Assembly: GCF_022814725.1 (NCBI RefSeq)
Contig: NZ_CP093442.1
Coordinates: forward strand, 186,001-250,000
Length of the DNA: 64,000 nucleotides
DNA from: Bdellovibrio reynosensis
Lineage (GTDB): Bacteria > Bdellovibrionota > Bdellovibrionia > Bdellovibrionales > Bdellovibrionaceae
Direction: 5' to 3'
Positions 24,746 through 32,529 of this stretch are shown one piece after another; the first letter of the stretch is position 1, and each line of letters opens with the position of its first letter. The translations under genes and the position numbers were made by a program. Below the pieces are notes generated by a model that was given only the letters and a program-made list of their open reading frames with translations, was not told the origin of the DNA and did not search any database.

Positions 24746-25473
24746 ACCGCAGCTCCGGTAATGGCTCGCGAAGTTTTGCGCGAACTTTTTTCTATTCTTA
24801 TTTCTTCTAACTTAGCCCGGTCTAACACCTCAATGTGTTTATCTTCGGTGCGAATGTAACCTTTTTTAGTCCACGCACTGATCAAGCGAATCACAGTTTC
24901 TGCCTGGGAGCCGATTTTTCTAGCGATGTCATAACGAGTGGTTGGAATCATCAAGCGCATTCCGTTTTCTTTAGGCTGACGATCTAAAGTTCTTAAAATA
25001 AAATCAGCAAGCTTTTGCGGAGCTAGGGACTTCACCATACAGCGATCATTCTGAAATTCGAAAAAGCGCGATGAAATTTGTTGATGCACGATTTGACGAA
25101 GCTGGGTGTTAAACATGAATTTTTCATTAAAGAAGCGCAGCGGCCATTCGATAACCGCACTTTCTTCATTGGCGATGGCCGACGCAGGGTAGATCGCATT
25201 TTTTAAACTTGCCATTGCGATTCCTAAAAAGTCGCCGCGACTTAGAAATGAAAAAATCACTGGTTCTTGTTCAGAGGGTGTTTGTTGAATTTTAAATGAC
25301 CCATATAAAACCAAATAGACGGATTCGATCTTGCCGCCTTCTTTAAAAAGGGAACGGTTGTGACTTAGATGAGTGATTTTTGCCTGGGTGGCAATGGACT
25401 TTAGCTCCACTTCACTTAAATTTTTAAAGAACTCAAAACACTGCAATTTGTGATAAATCGATGTATCGCTCAT
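24742..25473 (-). CDS. Crp/Fnr-family transcription regulator A
   Basis: A 243-residue regulator with a cNMP-binding-type N-terminal domain (residues 20-130) and a C-terminal HTH. The recognition helix SQAETVIRLISAWTKKG has E-x-x-I-R, differing from regulator B. Only two cysteines are present, so no FNR-style iron-sulfur cluster is expected. It is the first gene of a four-gene overlapping operon. An FNR-type box (25520-25531) lies 47 nt upstream, so it may be controlled by regulator B or itself. Confidence 0.88.
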   Translation of the reverse strand: MSDTSIYHKLQCFEFFKNLSEVELKSIATQAKITHLSHNRSLFKEGGKIESVYLVLYGSFKIQQTPSEQEPVIFSFLSRGDFLGIAMASLKNAIYPASAIANEESAVIEWPLRFFNEKFMFNTQLRQIVHQQISSRFFEFQNDRCMVKSLAPQKLADFILRTLDRQPKENGMRLMIPTTRYDIARKIGSQAETVIRLISAWTKKGYIRTEDKHIEVLDRAKLEEIRIEKSSRKTSRAITGAAV

Positions 25474-25519
25474 AAGACCCTCTGGACTTTATTTTGGCCT
25501 TAAAGGGGGACTAACAATA

Positions 25520-25531
25520 TGATCTGGATCA
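25520..25531 (-). promoter_or_regulatory. FNR/DNR-type box upstream of the regulator-decarboxylase operon
   Basis: TGATCTGGATCA, a perfect TGAT-N4-ATCA palindrome core, lies 47 nt upstream of the regulator A start codon. It suggests that the four-gene operon belongs to the same regulon as the NO reductase and NirK genes. Confidence 0.6.
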
Positions 25532-25576
25532 CTTTTGTGTGTTTTTTCTGGGGAAAAATACGAATTTCTCAAATTT

Positions 25577-25618
25577 AGAAAGAAGAGGCCACCCTGTATT
25601 GCAATATACGGGTGGCCT
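25577..25618 (-). terminator. Probable terminator after nrdD
   Basis: AGGCCACCC (25586-25594) pairs with GGGTGGCCT (25610-25618) around a 15-nt partly self-complementary loop. On the minus strand it is followed by a pyrimidine-rich CTTCTTTCT tail, 26 nt past the nrdD stop. Confidence 0.6.
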
Positions 25619-25643
25619 TGCGCTTTTCTAGACCAAAAGCGCT

Positions 25644-27473
25644 TTAGGGGCCGCGTAGATTTAAAGCTGCGCGGATGGGATGCTTCGGTGAAGAAGCCAT
25701 TTTGTGATAAAAGCGCTGTGCGGCCTCTTTGCGGCGGGCAGCGCTGAAGTTAGAAATTCGTTTAAGATAACCAATCACTCTAGTGGCGTGGTCAACATCC
25801 TCACTGCCACACTTGCTGCAAAGGTGCAGGGTGCGCTTGTCGATGTGTTCACACTCATTGCAGATAGTGATTTTAATGTTCACGCACCAGTAATTACATC
25901 CTGAAAGGGCGGCGGCCTTAATTAATTTATAAAATCCATCGCCAGTCAGTTTTTCTTCTAGATTTAAATGCAAGGCCGAACCACCATCTAAATACTGCAT
26001 CATCTCATGCCCATGCATTTCCATTTTATCTAAAGCATTGCAGCTATCGTCTTCAACCACATAGAAATACGAATTATAACAGTCCCGCGGGACTTTAAAC
26101 CCATCGCGACGATCCCATTCGGCATTCTTTACGCCTAGGTTTTCTGCCGGAACAAATTCAGTATTAAACATGTAACCAAAGGTTTTTCGTGCTGCTTTAT
26201 TAGCATCATAGATCACCTTTAGTTTTTCTTTTACAAAGCTCTTATAGGGACCATCATTGCGCACTTTGATGCCACTTGCTTCTGCGGCTTCGGCCATGCC
26301 GTTAATCCCGATGGTTAAAAACTGTTTATCTAAAGAGATAAACCCGGCAGAGTAAGCGGTTAATAACCCAGCTGCAAAATATTCTTCCATCAAACGACGG
26401 TATGCCACTTGATATTTTTGCACCTTTTCAACAGTGGCTTGTAAGTCGATATTTTTCTGCAGCAGGCGATTCATGTTAATAGTGATGACATTAATTGAGC
26501 CTGTTGCCACGCCACCAGCTCCAAGGGAATAACTAAAGGTATTATCAGAGATTTCATTTCTTAAGCGACAGCAGCTTGCAAGGCTATCTGCTGACGCACT
26601 CATGTACATAAAAAAGCTGCTTCCCTGACTTAGTTCCCTAGCGCACATGATGGCAAAATTAGAATCTTTGGGTGCGCCGTTTTCTGTAAGCATCGCGGCT
26701 GTGACCACCGGGAAGGTAAGAATGGCTTTTTTGCGTTCACTGTTAAACCAAGTCATGAAATGGGCTTGCAGTTTTTCTACACTTTTCCATTCAGGTTTAT
26801 CGCCATTTGGGAAGACGAAATCACCAAAGAGGGATTCAAAGTAAAACTGATCATAACAAGAGATATTCCAGAAAACAGATTGATATCCTCTGGCCGCCGC
26901 CGGTTGATTCAGGGCATACACGACATGCTGTAGGTGATTATTTATAAGTCTACGATGGGTGTTTAAATAATCATCACCGTAATCAAGACGGGCAAAGTGA
27001 TCAAAGTACATCAGCCACTCTACTGTTGCCACAGCTCCTGCAAACTGCGAAGAAATAGCAAACACCAGATTTACAAAACACCCGCAAAAACTTTCAAGGT
27101 GCTTTGGTACATCTGATTCGCCCCCTAGGTCTTTTAAGCCCCTTAGCAGTAACGGATACATCGAAATTGAAGCGCAATAGGGTTTAAGCGAAGTTTCATC
27201 GTGAACATAAATTTCATGCTCTTCAATTTGACGATGATATTCTTTTCCTAAATCCTCGCCAAACAGTTCGCTGATTTTATCACCGACCAGAGCGCGGTTG
27301 ATTTGTATATTTATATCTTTATTAATCTCTGCTTCCAACGTCGCTATATTTTTGTGGGTCACGTTGGCGTTTGCATCAAGCTTTGCGCCATCGGCCGCAT
27401 TTTTTGCATGTTGATAGTTTTTAATGAAATCTATTTTTTGCTGAATCTGTTCAGCCGTCATACGCACCATCAT
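25644..27473 (-). CDS. nrdD: Anaerobic (class III) ribonucleoside-triphosphate reductase
   Basis: The start at 27473 overlaps the nrdG stop as ATGA and has GGAG 5 nt upstream, giving 609 residues. A longer frame to 27602 runs through nrdG and is rejected. Catalytic features: SLASCCRLRNE with the active-site cysteine, a C-terminal zinc ribbon (CNEC and CSKC), and the glycyl-radical motif ATRVIGYLKR with Gly568. The N-terminus lacks an obvious ATP-cone, so allosteric control may be limited. The enzyme makes deoxynucleotides without oxygen, using the NrdG-generated radical. Confidence 0.93.
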   Translation of the reverse strand: MMVRMTAEQIQQKIDFIKNYQHAKNAADGAKLDANANVTHKNIATLEAEINKDINIQINRALVGDKISELFGEDLGKEYHRQIEEHEIYVHDETSLKPYCASISMYPLLLRGLKDLGGESDVPKHLESFCGCFVNLVFAISSQFAGAVATVEWLMYFDHFARLDYGDDYLNTHRRLINNHLQHVVYALNQPAAARGYQSVFWNISCYDQFYFESLFGDFVFPNGDKPEWKSVEKLQAHFMTWFNSERKKAILTFPVVTAAMLTENGAPKDSNFAIMCARELSQGSSFFMYMSASADSLASCCRLRNEISDNTFSYSLGAGGVATGSINVITINMNRLLQKNIDLQATVEKVQKYQVAYRRLMEEYFAAGLLTAYSAGFISLDKQFLTIGINGMAEAAEASGIKVRNDGPYKSFVKEKLKVIYDANKAARKTFGYMFNTEFVPAENLGVKNAEWDRRDGFKVPRDCYNSYFYVVEDDSCNALDKMEMHGHEMMQYLDGGSALHLNLEEKLTGDGFYKLIKAAALSGCNYWCVNIKITICNECEHIDKRTLHLCSKCGSEDVDHATRVIGYLKRISNFSAARRKEAAQRFYHKMASSPKHPIRAALNLRGP

Positions 27474-27940
27474 GGGGTCTCCTTTATGATTTCTTGTTGT
27501 TGAAATAAATGATTTAGTTTTAAAGCGTTTTTTACGTCCCAAAAAATTTGATTCGTTGTCTGGGATGATAAGCCCCCTAAGCGGGCTACCCAGGGGCCAC
27601 ATTTTAAAAAGTCCAAATGGGATTTTAACTCGGGTGAAACATCGTTAAGGCCTGTATAAAGAGCCGTCTTTAAGCCCCGCGCTGAAGCTTTACTTAAAAG
27701 CTGTACTAGTTTTTGCGGGTGCCATTCGCCACCTAAAAAAACTACGCAGGTGATTTTTTGACTGTATCTATCTAAAAGACTTTCAAACAAATCTTCCGAT
27801 AAAGCATAGCCATTATTTTCTGGCCAAAGTTCCGGCGAATGGCAGCCTGGACAGCGCAAAGAACAGCCGCAAACATAGAAACCCAAGCTTATGTGATTTG
27901 GTACTTCCTGAAACAAGATGTCGTACTTGTAGATGTTCAT
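27470..27940 (-). CDS. nrdG: Anaerobic ribonucleotide reductase activase (radical SAM)
   Basis: A 156-residue radical-SAM protein with the CxxxCxxC-type iron-sulfur motif CSLRCPGCH in the context GFYVCGCSLRCPGCHSPELW, as in NrdG and related activases. A VFLGGEWHP segment matches the SAM-binding GGE motif. It creates the glycyl radical on NrdD, whose start codon overlaps its stop (ATGA). The 200-nt upstream region contains two palindromes and a weak FNR-like site. Confidence 0.92.
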   Translation of the reverse strand: MNIYKYDILFQEVPNHISLGFYVCGCSLRCPGCHSPELWPENNGYALSEDLFESLLDRYSQKITCVVFLGGEWHPQKLVQLLSKASARGLKTALYTGLNDVSPELKSHLDFLKCGPWVARLGGLSSQTTNQIFWDVKNALKLNHLFQQQEIIKETP

Positions 27941-28008
27941 ATCTGTTGTTCCTTAAATAAAACAATAACGTCGCAAACTGGGAAAGCACTGCGGATTGAA
28001 GAAAATCC

Positions 28009-28020
28009 TGATCTGGCTCA
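28009..28020 (-). promoter_or_regulatory. Weak FNR-like site upstream of nrdG
   Basis: TGATCTGGCTCA matches TGAT-N4-ATCA with one mismatch in the second half. It lies 69 nt upstream of the nrdG start. No matching -10 hexamer sits at the class II distance, so this is only a candidate. Confidence 0.3.
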
Positions 28021-28095
28021 CTAGATATAGCGCCAACAGCTAACTATACGGATTTAAATCCAGGATCGGGTAAGGAAACATTTATTTTGCGAATG

Positions 28096-28109
28096 ATGAT
28101 CGCCGTCAT
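28096..28109. promoter_or_regulatory. ATGAN6TCAT palindrome related to that at 33244
   Basis: ATGATCGCCGTCAT shares 12 of 14 positions with the perfect palindrome ATGACGGCCGTCAT upstream of the bacteriohemerythrin gene. It lies 155 nt upstream of nrdG. It may be a regulator site (inference). Confidence 0.35.
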
Positions 28110-28141
28110 GTTCTAAGAATTGGAACTTTACGATACTAGGA

Positions 28142-28363
28142 TCAAGTGATCTTAACGATCGCCTGGGCGGGGCAAGTTTCAAGAACTTTCTGACACAGGT
28201 TTTTTTCTAGATCAGTCTTAGGCTGATTATGAACATAGGCATAAGTATGAACGGGATGACTTTTAAAAACTTTGGGCAATTCTTTCCAGCAGTAAGCGCA
28301 GCTCAGGCAGCGCTCTTTTTGCACTTCAAATTGGTCTTGAATTTTTTGCATTGCTTGAGTCAT
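28142..28363 (-). CDS. Ferredoxin-like iron-sulfur protein
   Basis: A 73-residue protein with CLSCAYC (CxxCxxC) near residue 19 and a later CQKVLETCP, the last Cys-Pro being typical of a [4Fe-4S] ferredoxin. One further cysteine is present. It is divergent from nirK with a shared FNR-type box at 28418-28431. A TAGAAT hexamer at 28391-28396 gives a predicted start only about 20 nt from the ATG. It may deliver electrons to NrdG or another anaerobic enzyme (inference). Confidence 0.75.
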   Translation of the reverse strand: MTQAMQKIQDQFEVQKERCLSCAYCWKELPKVFKSHPVHTYAYVHNQPKTDLEKNLCQKVLETCPAQAIVKIT

Positions 28364-28390
28364 TTTAGTGCCCCTGTTCTTTCTACTTTC

Positions 28391-28458
28391 ATTCTAACAA
28401 TATTTCGCAGACTGACTTTGATTTGGATCAATTATTTTCCAATTCAAGAGCGTAGGAT
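28391..28458. promoter_or_regulatory. Divergent promoter pair with one central FNR-type box
   Basis: TTGATTTGGATCAA (28418-28431) is an exact FNR consensus. On the minus side TAGAAT (28391-28396) and on the plus side TAGGAT (28453-28458) sit the same distance (28.5 bp from hexamer edge to box centre), near the class II -41.5 placement for both. One dimer could activate the ferredoxin gene and nirK together. Confidence 0.7.
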
Positions 28459-28579
28459 TGATCGTGTAAGGGAACAAAAAATAAGTTGTTTAATTAAGGG
28501 AATTTTAAAAAACTTTGAAGCTTTAGCAGAAAATTAAAATAATAAAATCTGTAAAGCTGACAACGAGAGGAAGACGAAC

Positions 28580-30058
28580 ATGAAACACAGTAAACTTTAT
28601 TGTTTCATTTTAGCAGGCGCATTGGGTGCTGCGGGATGTACAGGGAAAAACGATGAAGGCGGCGGACGTGACCAAGCTTGGAAGGCTACTTCAGTTGCGA
28701 TTGCTGACGATAACGAAAACTTAGATAAACTTCCGGTTGAGGAATTTAAACAAGTACCTCCACCACAGGTTCCACCGCCTATCACCAGGAAGGCCCCAGC
28801 TCGCGTTAAAATTAATTTAGAAGTGCGCGAGTATGTTGGCAAAATCGCTGACGGTGTAGAATACACTTTCTGGTCATTCGGTGGCACAGTGCCAGGCCCA
28901 ATGATTCGTATTCGTGAAGGGGACTATGTTGACTTCACCTTATCAAATCACCCCGATAGCAAACTTCCTCACAACATTGACTTGCATGCGGTGACTGGTG
29001 CAGGTGGTGGTGCTGAAGGATCTTTCACTGCGCCGGGGCATTCATCGACTTTTTCTTTTAGAGCACTAAATCCAGGTCTTTATATTTATCACTGCGCGAC
29101 AGCTCCAGTAGGTATGCATATCGCAAACGGAATGTATGGTCTGATCTTTGTTGAACCTAAAGAAGGTTTACCAAAAGTGGATAAAGAGTTCTATGTCGTA
29201 CAAGGGGACTTTTATACTAAAGGTAAGTTCGGTGAACGCGGGCTTCAAGCCTTTGACATGGAAAAAGCAATCAAAGAACAACCTGACTATGTCGTCTTCA
29301 ATGGCGCTGTAGGTGCTTTGACTGATAAAGGTAAACTAGAGGCCAAATTAGGTGAATCTGTCCGTATCTTCTTTGGTAACGGCGGACCTAATCTATCTTC
29401 TTCTTTCCACTTAATCGGGGAAATCTTTGATAACGTTTTCCAAGAGGGTGGAACTAAGGTTACTCAAAAGAACGTTCAAACTACTATGGTTCCTGCTGGT
29501 GGATCGGCGATTGTTGAATTCCGCATGGATACTCCTGGAAACTTCATCCTTGTGGATCACGCGATCTTCCGCGCCTTCAATAAAGGGGCACTGGGTATGT
29601 TAACTGTGCCAGGGGAACACAATACTAAGATTTACACTGGTAAAACTAAGGACGCTGTTTACCTTCCTGAAGGTCAAAACATCGTACCTATCGCCCAAGA
29701 ACAAAAGATCGACCCACCTGCCGGAGATTCCTTGGAAGCTCGTATGAAAGCAGGGGAGATCGTATATAAACAAAACTGCTTAGCGTGCCACCAAGCAAAC
29801 GGTGAAGGCGTACCAAATGCATTCCCACCAGTTGCGAAATCAGATTTCTTAATGGCTGATAAAGGACGCGCGATCAAGGTTGTTGCAAATGGTCTTCAAG
29901 GTCAAATTACTGTTAACGGCAAAACTTATAACAGCGTGATGCCAGCGTTGGGACTTTCTGATGACGACATCGCTAACGTTGTAACTTATGTAAGAAACAG
30001 TTTTGGTAATAAAGGTGACCTGGTCACTTTAGATCAGGTGAAAAAGTTTAAAAAATGA
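28580..30058 (+). CDS. nirK: Copper nitrite reductase fused to cytochrome c, lipoprotein
   Basis: A 492-residue predicted lipoprotein (lipobox GAAGC, Cys20) that reduces nitrite to NO. Two cupredoxin domains carry all copper ligands: PHNIDLHA (type 1 His, active-site Asp and type 2 His), YHCATAPVGMHIANGMYG (type 2 His, type 1 Cys, His and Met), SSFHLIGEIFDNVF and LVDHAIFRAF (type 2 His). A C-terminal cytochrome c (residues about 390-485) has CLACH and the Met ligand VMPALG, so electrons are delivered in cis. The stop overlaps the next gene start as ATGA. Confidence 0.95.
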   Translation: MKHSKLYCFILAGALGAAGCTGKNDEGGGRDQAWKATSVAIADDNENLDKLPVEEFKQVPPPQVPPPITRKAPARVKINLEVREYVGKIADGVEYTFWSFGGTVPGPMIRIREGDYVDFTLSNHPDSKLPHNIDLHAVTGAGGGAEGSFTAPGHSSTFSFRALNPGLYIYHCATAPVGMHIANGMYGLIFVEPKEGLPKVDKEFYVVQGDFYTKGKFGERGLQAFDMEKAIKEQPDYVVFNGAVGALTDKGKLEAKLGESVRIFFGNGGPNLSSSFHLIGEIFDNVFQEGGTKVTQKNVQTTMVPAGGSAIVEFRMDTPGNFILVDHAIFRAFNKGALGMLTVPGEHNTKIYTGKTKDAVYLPEGQNIVPIAQEQKIDPPAGDSLEARMKAGEIVYKQNCLACHQANGEGVPNAFPPVAKSDFLMADKGRAIKVVANGLQGQITVNGKTYNSVMPALGLSDDDIANVVTYVRNSFGNKGDLVTLDQVKKFKK

Positions 30059-30777
30059 TTCAACTCATCCTGTTCGTGATCTTAAAACTAGCGTTTGCCC
30101 AACAAACGCTAGTTCCCGGCGGAAACTTTGAGCCTCTTTTTCAGGATAAAGGGGAAGAGGCGGTTTCAATCCCTGCACTTCAAGTGGATAAATATCCCGT
30201 CACTAACGATCAGTTCTTAAAATTTTTAAAGAAAAATCCGAACTGGCAAAAATCGCAAGTGACTCCCGTTGTTGCTGATTCAAACTATCTAAAAAAATGG
30301 ACTGCGGACTTAGCTTTTCCTCCAGGAATTGCAAAATACCCGGTGGTGCATGTTTCATGGTTTGCTGCAAGAGCCTACTGCAAAAGCCAAGGGGGTCGGC
30401 TTCCAACGATCCTAGAGTGGGAATACTTCAGTGATTCACAAAATCCTGCGCATGAAGCAGAGACGTTAAAGTGGTACGCTAAAGGCCAGGAACAGATGAG
30501 AGTGGTTGGGAAATCTAAACCCAACAAATATGGTCTGCACGATACAAGCGGACTTATTTGGGAATGGGTTGATGACTTTTCCAGCGCTATTATGTCCAGT
30601 GATTCCCGCGAAGGCACAAAACGCGATATGTTTTGCGGTGGTGCCTCGGTCGGTTCAAAAAATCCAAAACTCTATGCGGCTTTTATGCGCTATGCTTTAC
30701 GCTCTAGCCTGAAAGCAAATTACAATACATCTTCATTAGGATTTCGCTGTGTGAAAGATGTAAAGGAGACTCAATGA
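30055..30777 (+). CDS. FGE-fold (SUMF1) protein without catalytic cysteines
   Basis: A 240-residue exported protein (signal peptide ending AFA-QQT). The SUMF1/FGE fold is shown by QVDKYPVTNDQFLKFL, PVVHVSWFAARAYCKSQGGRLPT, EWEYFS and a closing SSLGFRCVKD. In formylglycine-generating enzymes two cysteines lie just before the GFRC end. Aligning on GFRC puts Ala and Tyr at those positions here (YAAFMRYALRSS), so it is unlikely to be an oxidase. Sitting between nirK and an SCO gene with ATGA overlaps at both ends, it probably helps assemble or bind the nitrite reductase (inference). Confidence 0.78.
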   Translation: MIQLILFVILKLAFAQQTLVPGGNFEPLFQDKGEEAVSIPALQVDKYPVTNDQFLKFLKKNPNWQKSQVTPVVADSNYLKKWTADLAFPPGIAKYPVVHVSWFAARAYCKSQGGRLPTILEWEYFSDSQNPAHEAETLKWYAKGQEQMRVVGKSKPNKYGLHDTSGLIWEWVDDFSSAIMSSDSREGTKRDMFCGGASVGSKNPKLYAAFMRYALRSSLKANYNTSSLGFRCVKDVKETQ

Positions 30778-31367
30778 AAAAGGTGATTTTACTTATGATG
30801 TATATCTCGTTGCCTTTATGGGCCCATGAAGAGCACCAACATCATCATCAAGACCATGATGAGATGGAAAGCGCAAAAGCGCAAACTGGTATGTCCTTAT
30901 ATCAATTCGATAGTAAGTGGATTGATAAGAACGGCAAAGAATTTGAACTTAAAAGCTTAAAAGGGGAGCCGCGCATTGTCTCCATGCTTTACACTCGCTG
31001 CTTGACAGCCTGTCCGTTACTTGTAAACGAAGTATCGGAAGTTATTAAAAAACTGCCTGAGGCTAAGAAGAATATCTCTGTAACTCTATTTTCTTTTGAT
31101 TCAGAAAAAGAAACGCCAGAGACCATGAAGGATTTTTTAAAGAAAAGAAATTTGCCTGAAAATTGGCAAGTGTTTAAGTCTGACAGTTCGACCGTTGCAG
31201 AGCTGGCTGCGGCTTTAGGTGTTCGTTACAAGAAGCTTAAAAGCGGCGAATACATACACTCAAACGCTATTTACTTGCTAAACGAAAAAGGCGAAGTGAT
31301 TGCGCAAAAAGAAGGGCTTAATACTTCCAACGCGGAATTTGTAAAAGCTATTACGAAAACTAGGTAA
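30774..31367 (+). CDS. SCO1/SenC-family copper chaperone
   Basis: A 197-residue exported thioredoxin-fold protein. The signal peptide is followed by a His-rich tail (EEHQHHHQDHDEM) able to bind copper. The SCO motif CLTACP (CxxxCP) is at about residues 78-83 and the distal His ligand is in GEYIHSNAI. It is translationally coupled to the FGE-fold gene and nirK. The obvious role is delivering copper to NirK or maintaining its thiols, as for other nirK-linked SCO proteins. Confidence 0.88.
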   Translation: MKKVILLMMYISLPLWAHEEHQHHHQDHDEMESAKAQTGMSLYQFDSKWIDKNGKEFELKSLKGEPRIVSMLYTRCLTACPLLVNEVSEVIKKLPEAKKNISVTLFSFDSEKETPETMKDFLKKRNLPENWQVFKSDSSTVAELAAALGVRYKKLKSGEYIHSNAIYLLNEKGEVIAQKEGLNTSNAEFVKAITKTR

Positions 31368-31370
31368 GCC

Positions 31371-31565
31371 CTAATTTTCGTCCGCTCTTTGCGGTCTTAA
31401 ATCTTCAACCTTCACGTGGTTCTTACGCGGAGCCCGTGGAGTTTTTCTTTTACTCTCATAAAGATCATCGCCCAAATTCAATCCAAAAACTCTTTGATCT
31501 AGTTCCTTGATTTTTTCGTACAATTCTACAGCATTATCTTTAAATGCGATTATCTTCTTAATCAT
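31371..31565 (-). CDS. Small hypothetical protein
   Basis: A 64-residue cytoplasmic protein. The ATG at 31565 has AGGAG 5 nt upstream; an upstream TTG in frame is less likely. The N-terminal half is helical (KDNAVELYEKIKELDQRVFG) and the C-terminal half is basic and Pro/Arg-rich. It is convergent with the SCO gene, 3 nt apart. No family recognised. Confidence 0.5.
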   Translation of the reverse strand: MIKKIIAFKDNAVELYEKIKELDQRVFGLNLGDDLYESKRKTPRAPRKNHVKVEDLRPQRADEN

Positions 31566-31744
31566 CAAGACTCCTTAAGCATTGAGGCTTTATTCTATGA
31601 GATGAAACTCATGATTTTCGGGAATTTATTGGGGTTTTTAATGAATTCTAGACGCAAGCATGTGTCCGTGGCGTCCTTTGCGAGTGAACTTCAGATTGCC
31701 CGCTGGACTGTAATCACCTAGAATCAAATCTTTCGAGGTTATGT

Positions 31745-32125
31745 TTGCAGCTACGGTTTTTTGAACTTTGGGTTTTAAAGTTTATCAGTCTTTTAGGCGG
31801 CTGCTTAACGTGCTTTTATTTTCAGTCCCAGTGGGGTTTTAACCCGGTCACAGCTGCTGCACTCACCGGTCTTATTGGCAGCTTTATTCCTGACACCAAG
31901 AAAATAGAAAGCGCCCATATTCACGCCACAGTCTATATTGGTGCCTTCATCGCCATGGGATCAAAGGTTGTCATGGCAGGTTTCCCACAAATTCTTTTTG
32001 TATCCATCTTAGGAACAACCATTTATTTTTTCATCAGTCCATATATCAAGGGTTTCGGCGGAAGAATGGGCTTTGTTGCCTTTATTTCTTCAATATTAGG
32101 ATTTGCCCTAAGGAACTGGCTATGA
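31745..32125 (+). CDS. Small four-helix membrane protein A of a paired duplication
   Basis: A 126-residue protein, probably started at TTG (GAGG 6 nt upstream). It is almost wholly hydrophobic, with about four helices, and ends in ISPYIKGFGGRMGFVAFISS. That end is matched by LPLVDGFGGGLGAAAFTSC in the next gene. The two overlap as ATGA. A conserved GFGG motif in two adjoining small membrane proteins suggests a heteromeric complex such as a two-gene channel or transporter. The family is not recognised. Confidence 0.6.
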   Translation: MQLRFFELWVLKFISLLGGCLTCFYFQSQWGFNPVTAAALTGLIGSFIPDTKKIESAHIHATVYIGAFIAMGSKVVMAGFPQILFVSILGTTIYFFISPYIKGFGGRMGFVAFISSILGFALRNWL

Positions 32126-32529
32126 TTTTAGCTTGTACATTAATCACATCGCTTATCGGGGCGCAGCTGACGTATTTTTTGATTCACAAAAAACACCTAA
32201 CCACGGTTCGAGCTTCAGCGGCACCAGCTTTAATATTCTCTGTGATCATAACGACATTACCCATTCCATTTTCAGCGGCTTTGCGTGCAGGTTTCCTGGG
32301 GGCCACCTTTGTAGGCATGACGGATAAATCAAGGCTTGGCTGGAAGCGGGTTGCTGTCGCTAGCTTTATTTATGGTTTGGTATTTTATTTTCTTTTGCCT
32401 TTGGTAGATGGATTTGGTGGCGGCTTGGGCGCTGCTGCCTTTACGTCTTGTGGGTTGGTGTTCTTTTTGGATAAAGCCTTTAGAAGATACTTTAAAAATC
32501 TTTTTCTGCGCGCTTACAAGCGTCTTTAA
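32122..32529 (+). CDS. Small four-helix membrane protein B of a paired duplication
   Basis: A 135-residue hydrophobic protein with four helices, overlapping protein A by ATGA. It shares the GFGG-x-x-G-x-x-A-F-x-S signature near its C-terminus and ends in a basic tail (RRYFKNLFLRAYKRL). The last 38 bp overlap the 3' end of the convergent minus-strand gene, an unusually long convergent overlap. Function is unknown. Confidence 0.6.
   Translation: MILACTLITSLIGAQLTYFLIHKKHLTTVRASAAPALIFSVIITTLPIPFSAALRAGFLGATFVGMTDKSRLGWKRVAVASFIYGLVFYFLLPLVDGFGGGLGAAAFTSCGLVFFLDKAFRRYFKNLFLRAYKRL

Noticed and set aside
27474-27602. Longer nrdD reading frame reaching into nrdG
   Set aside because: It would overlap nrdG by 130 bp out of frame, while the ATG at 27473 has GGAG and overlaps the nrdG stop.
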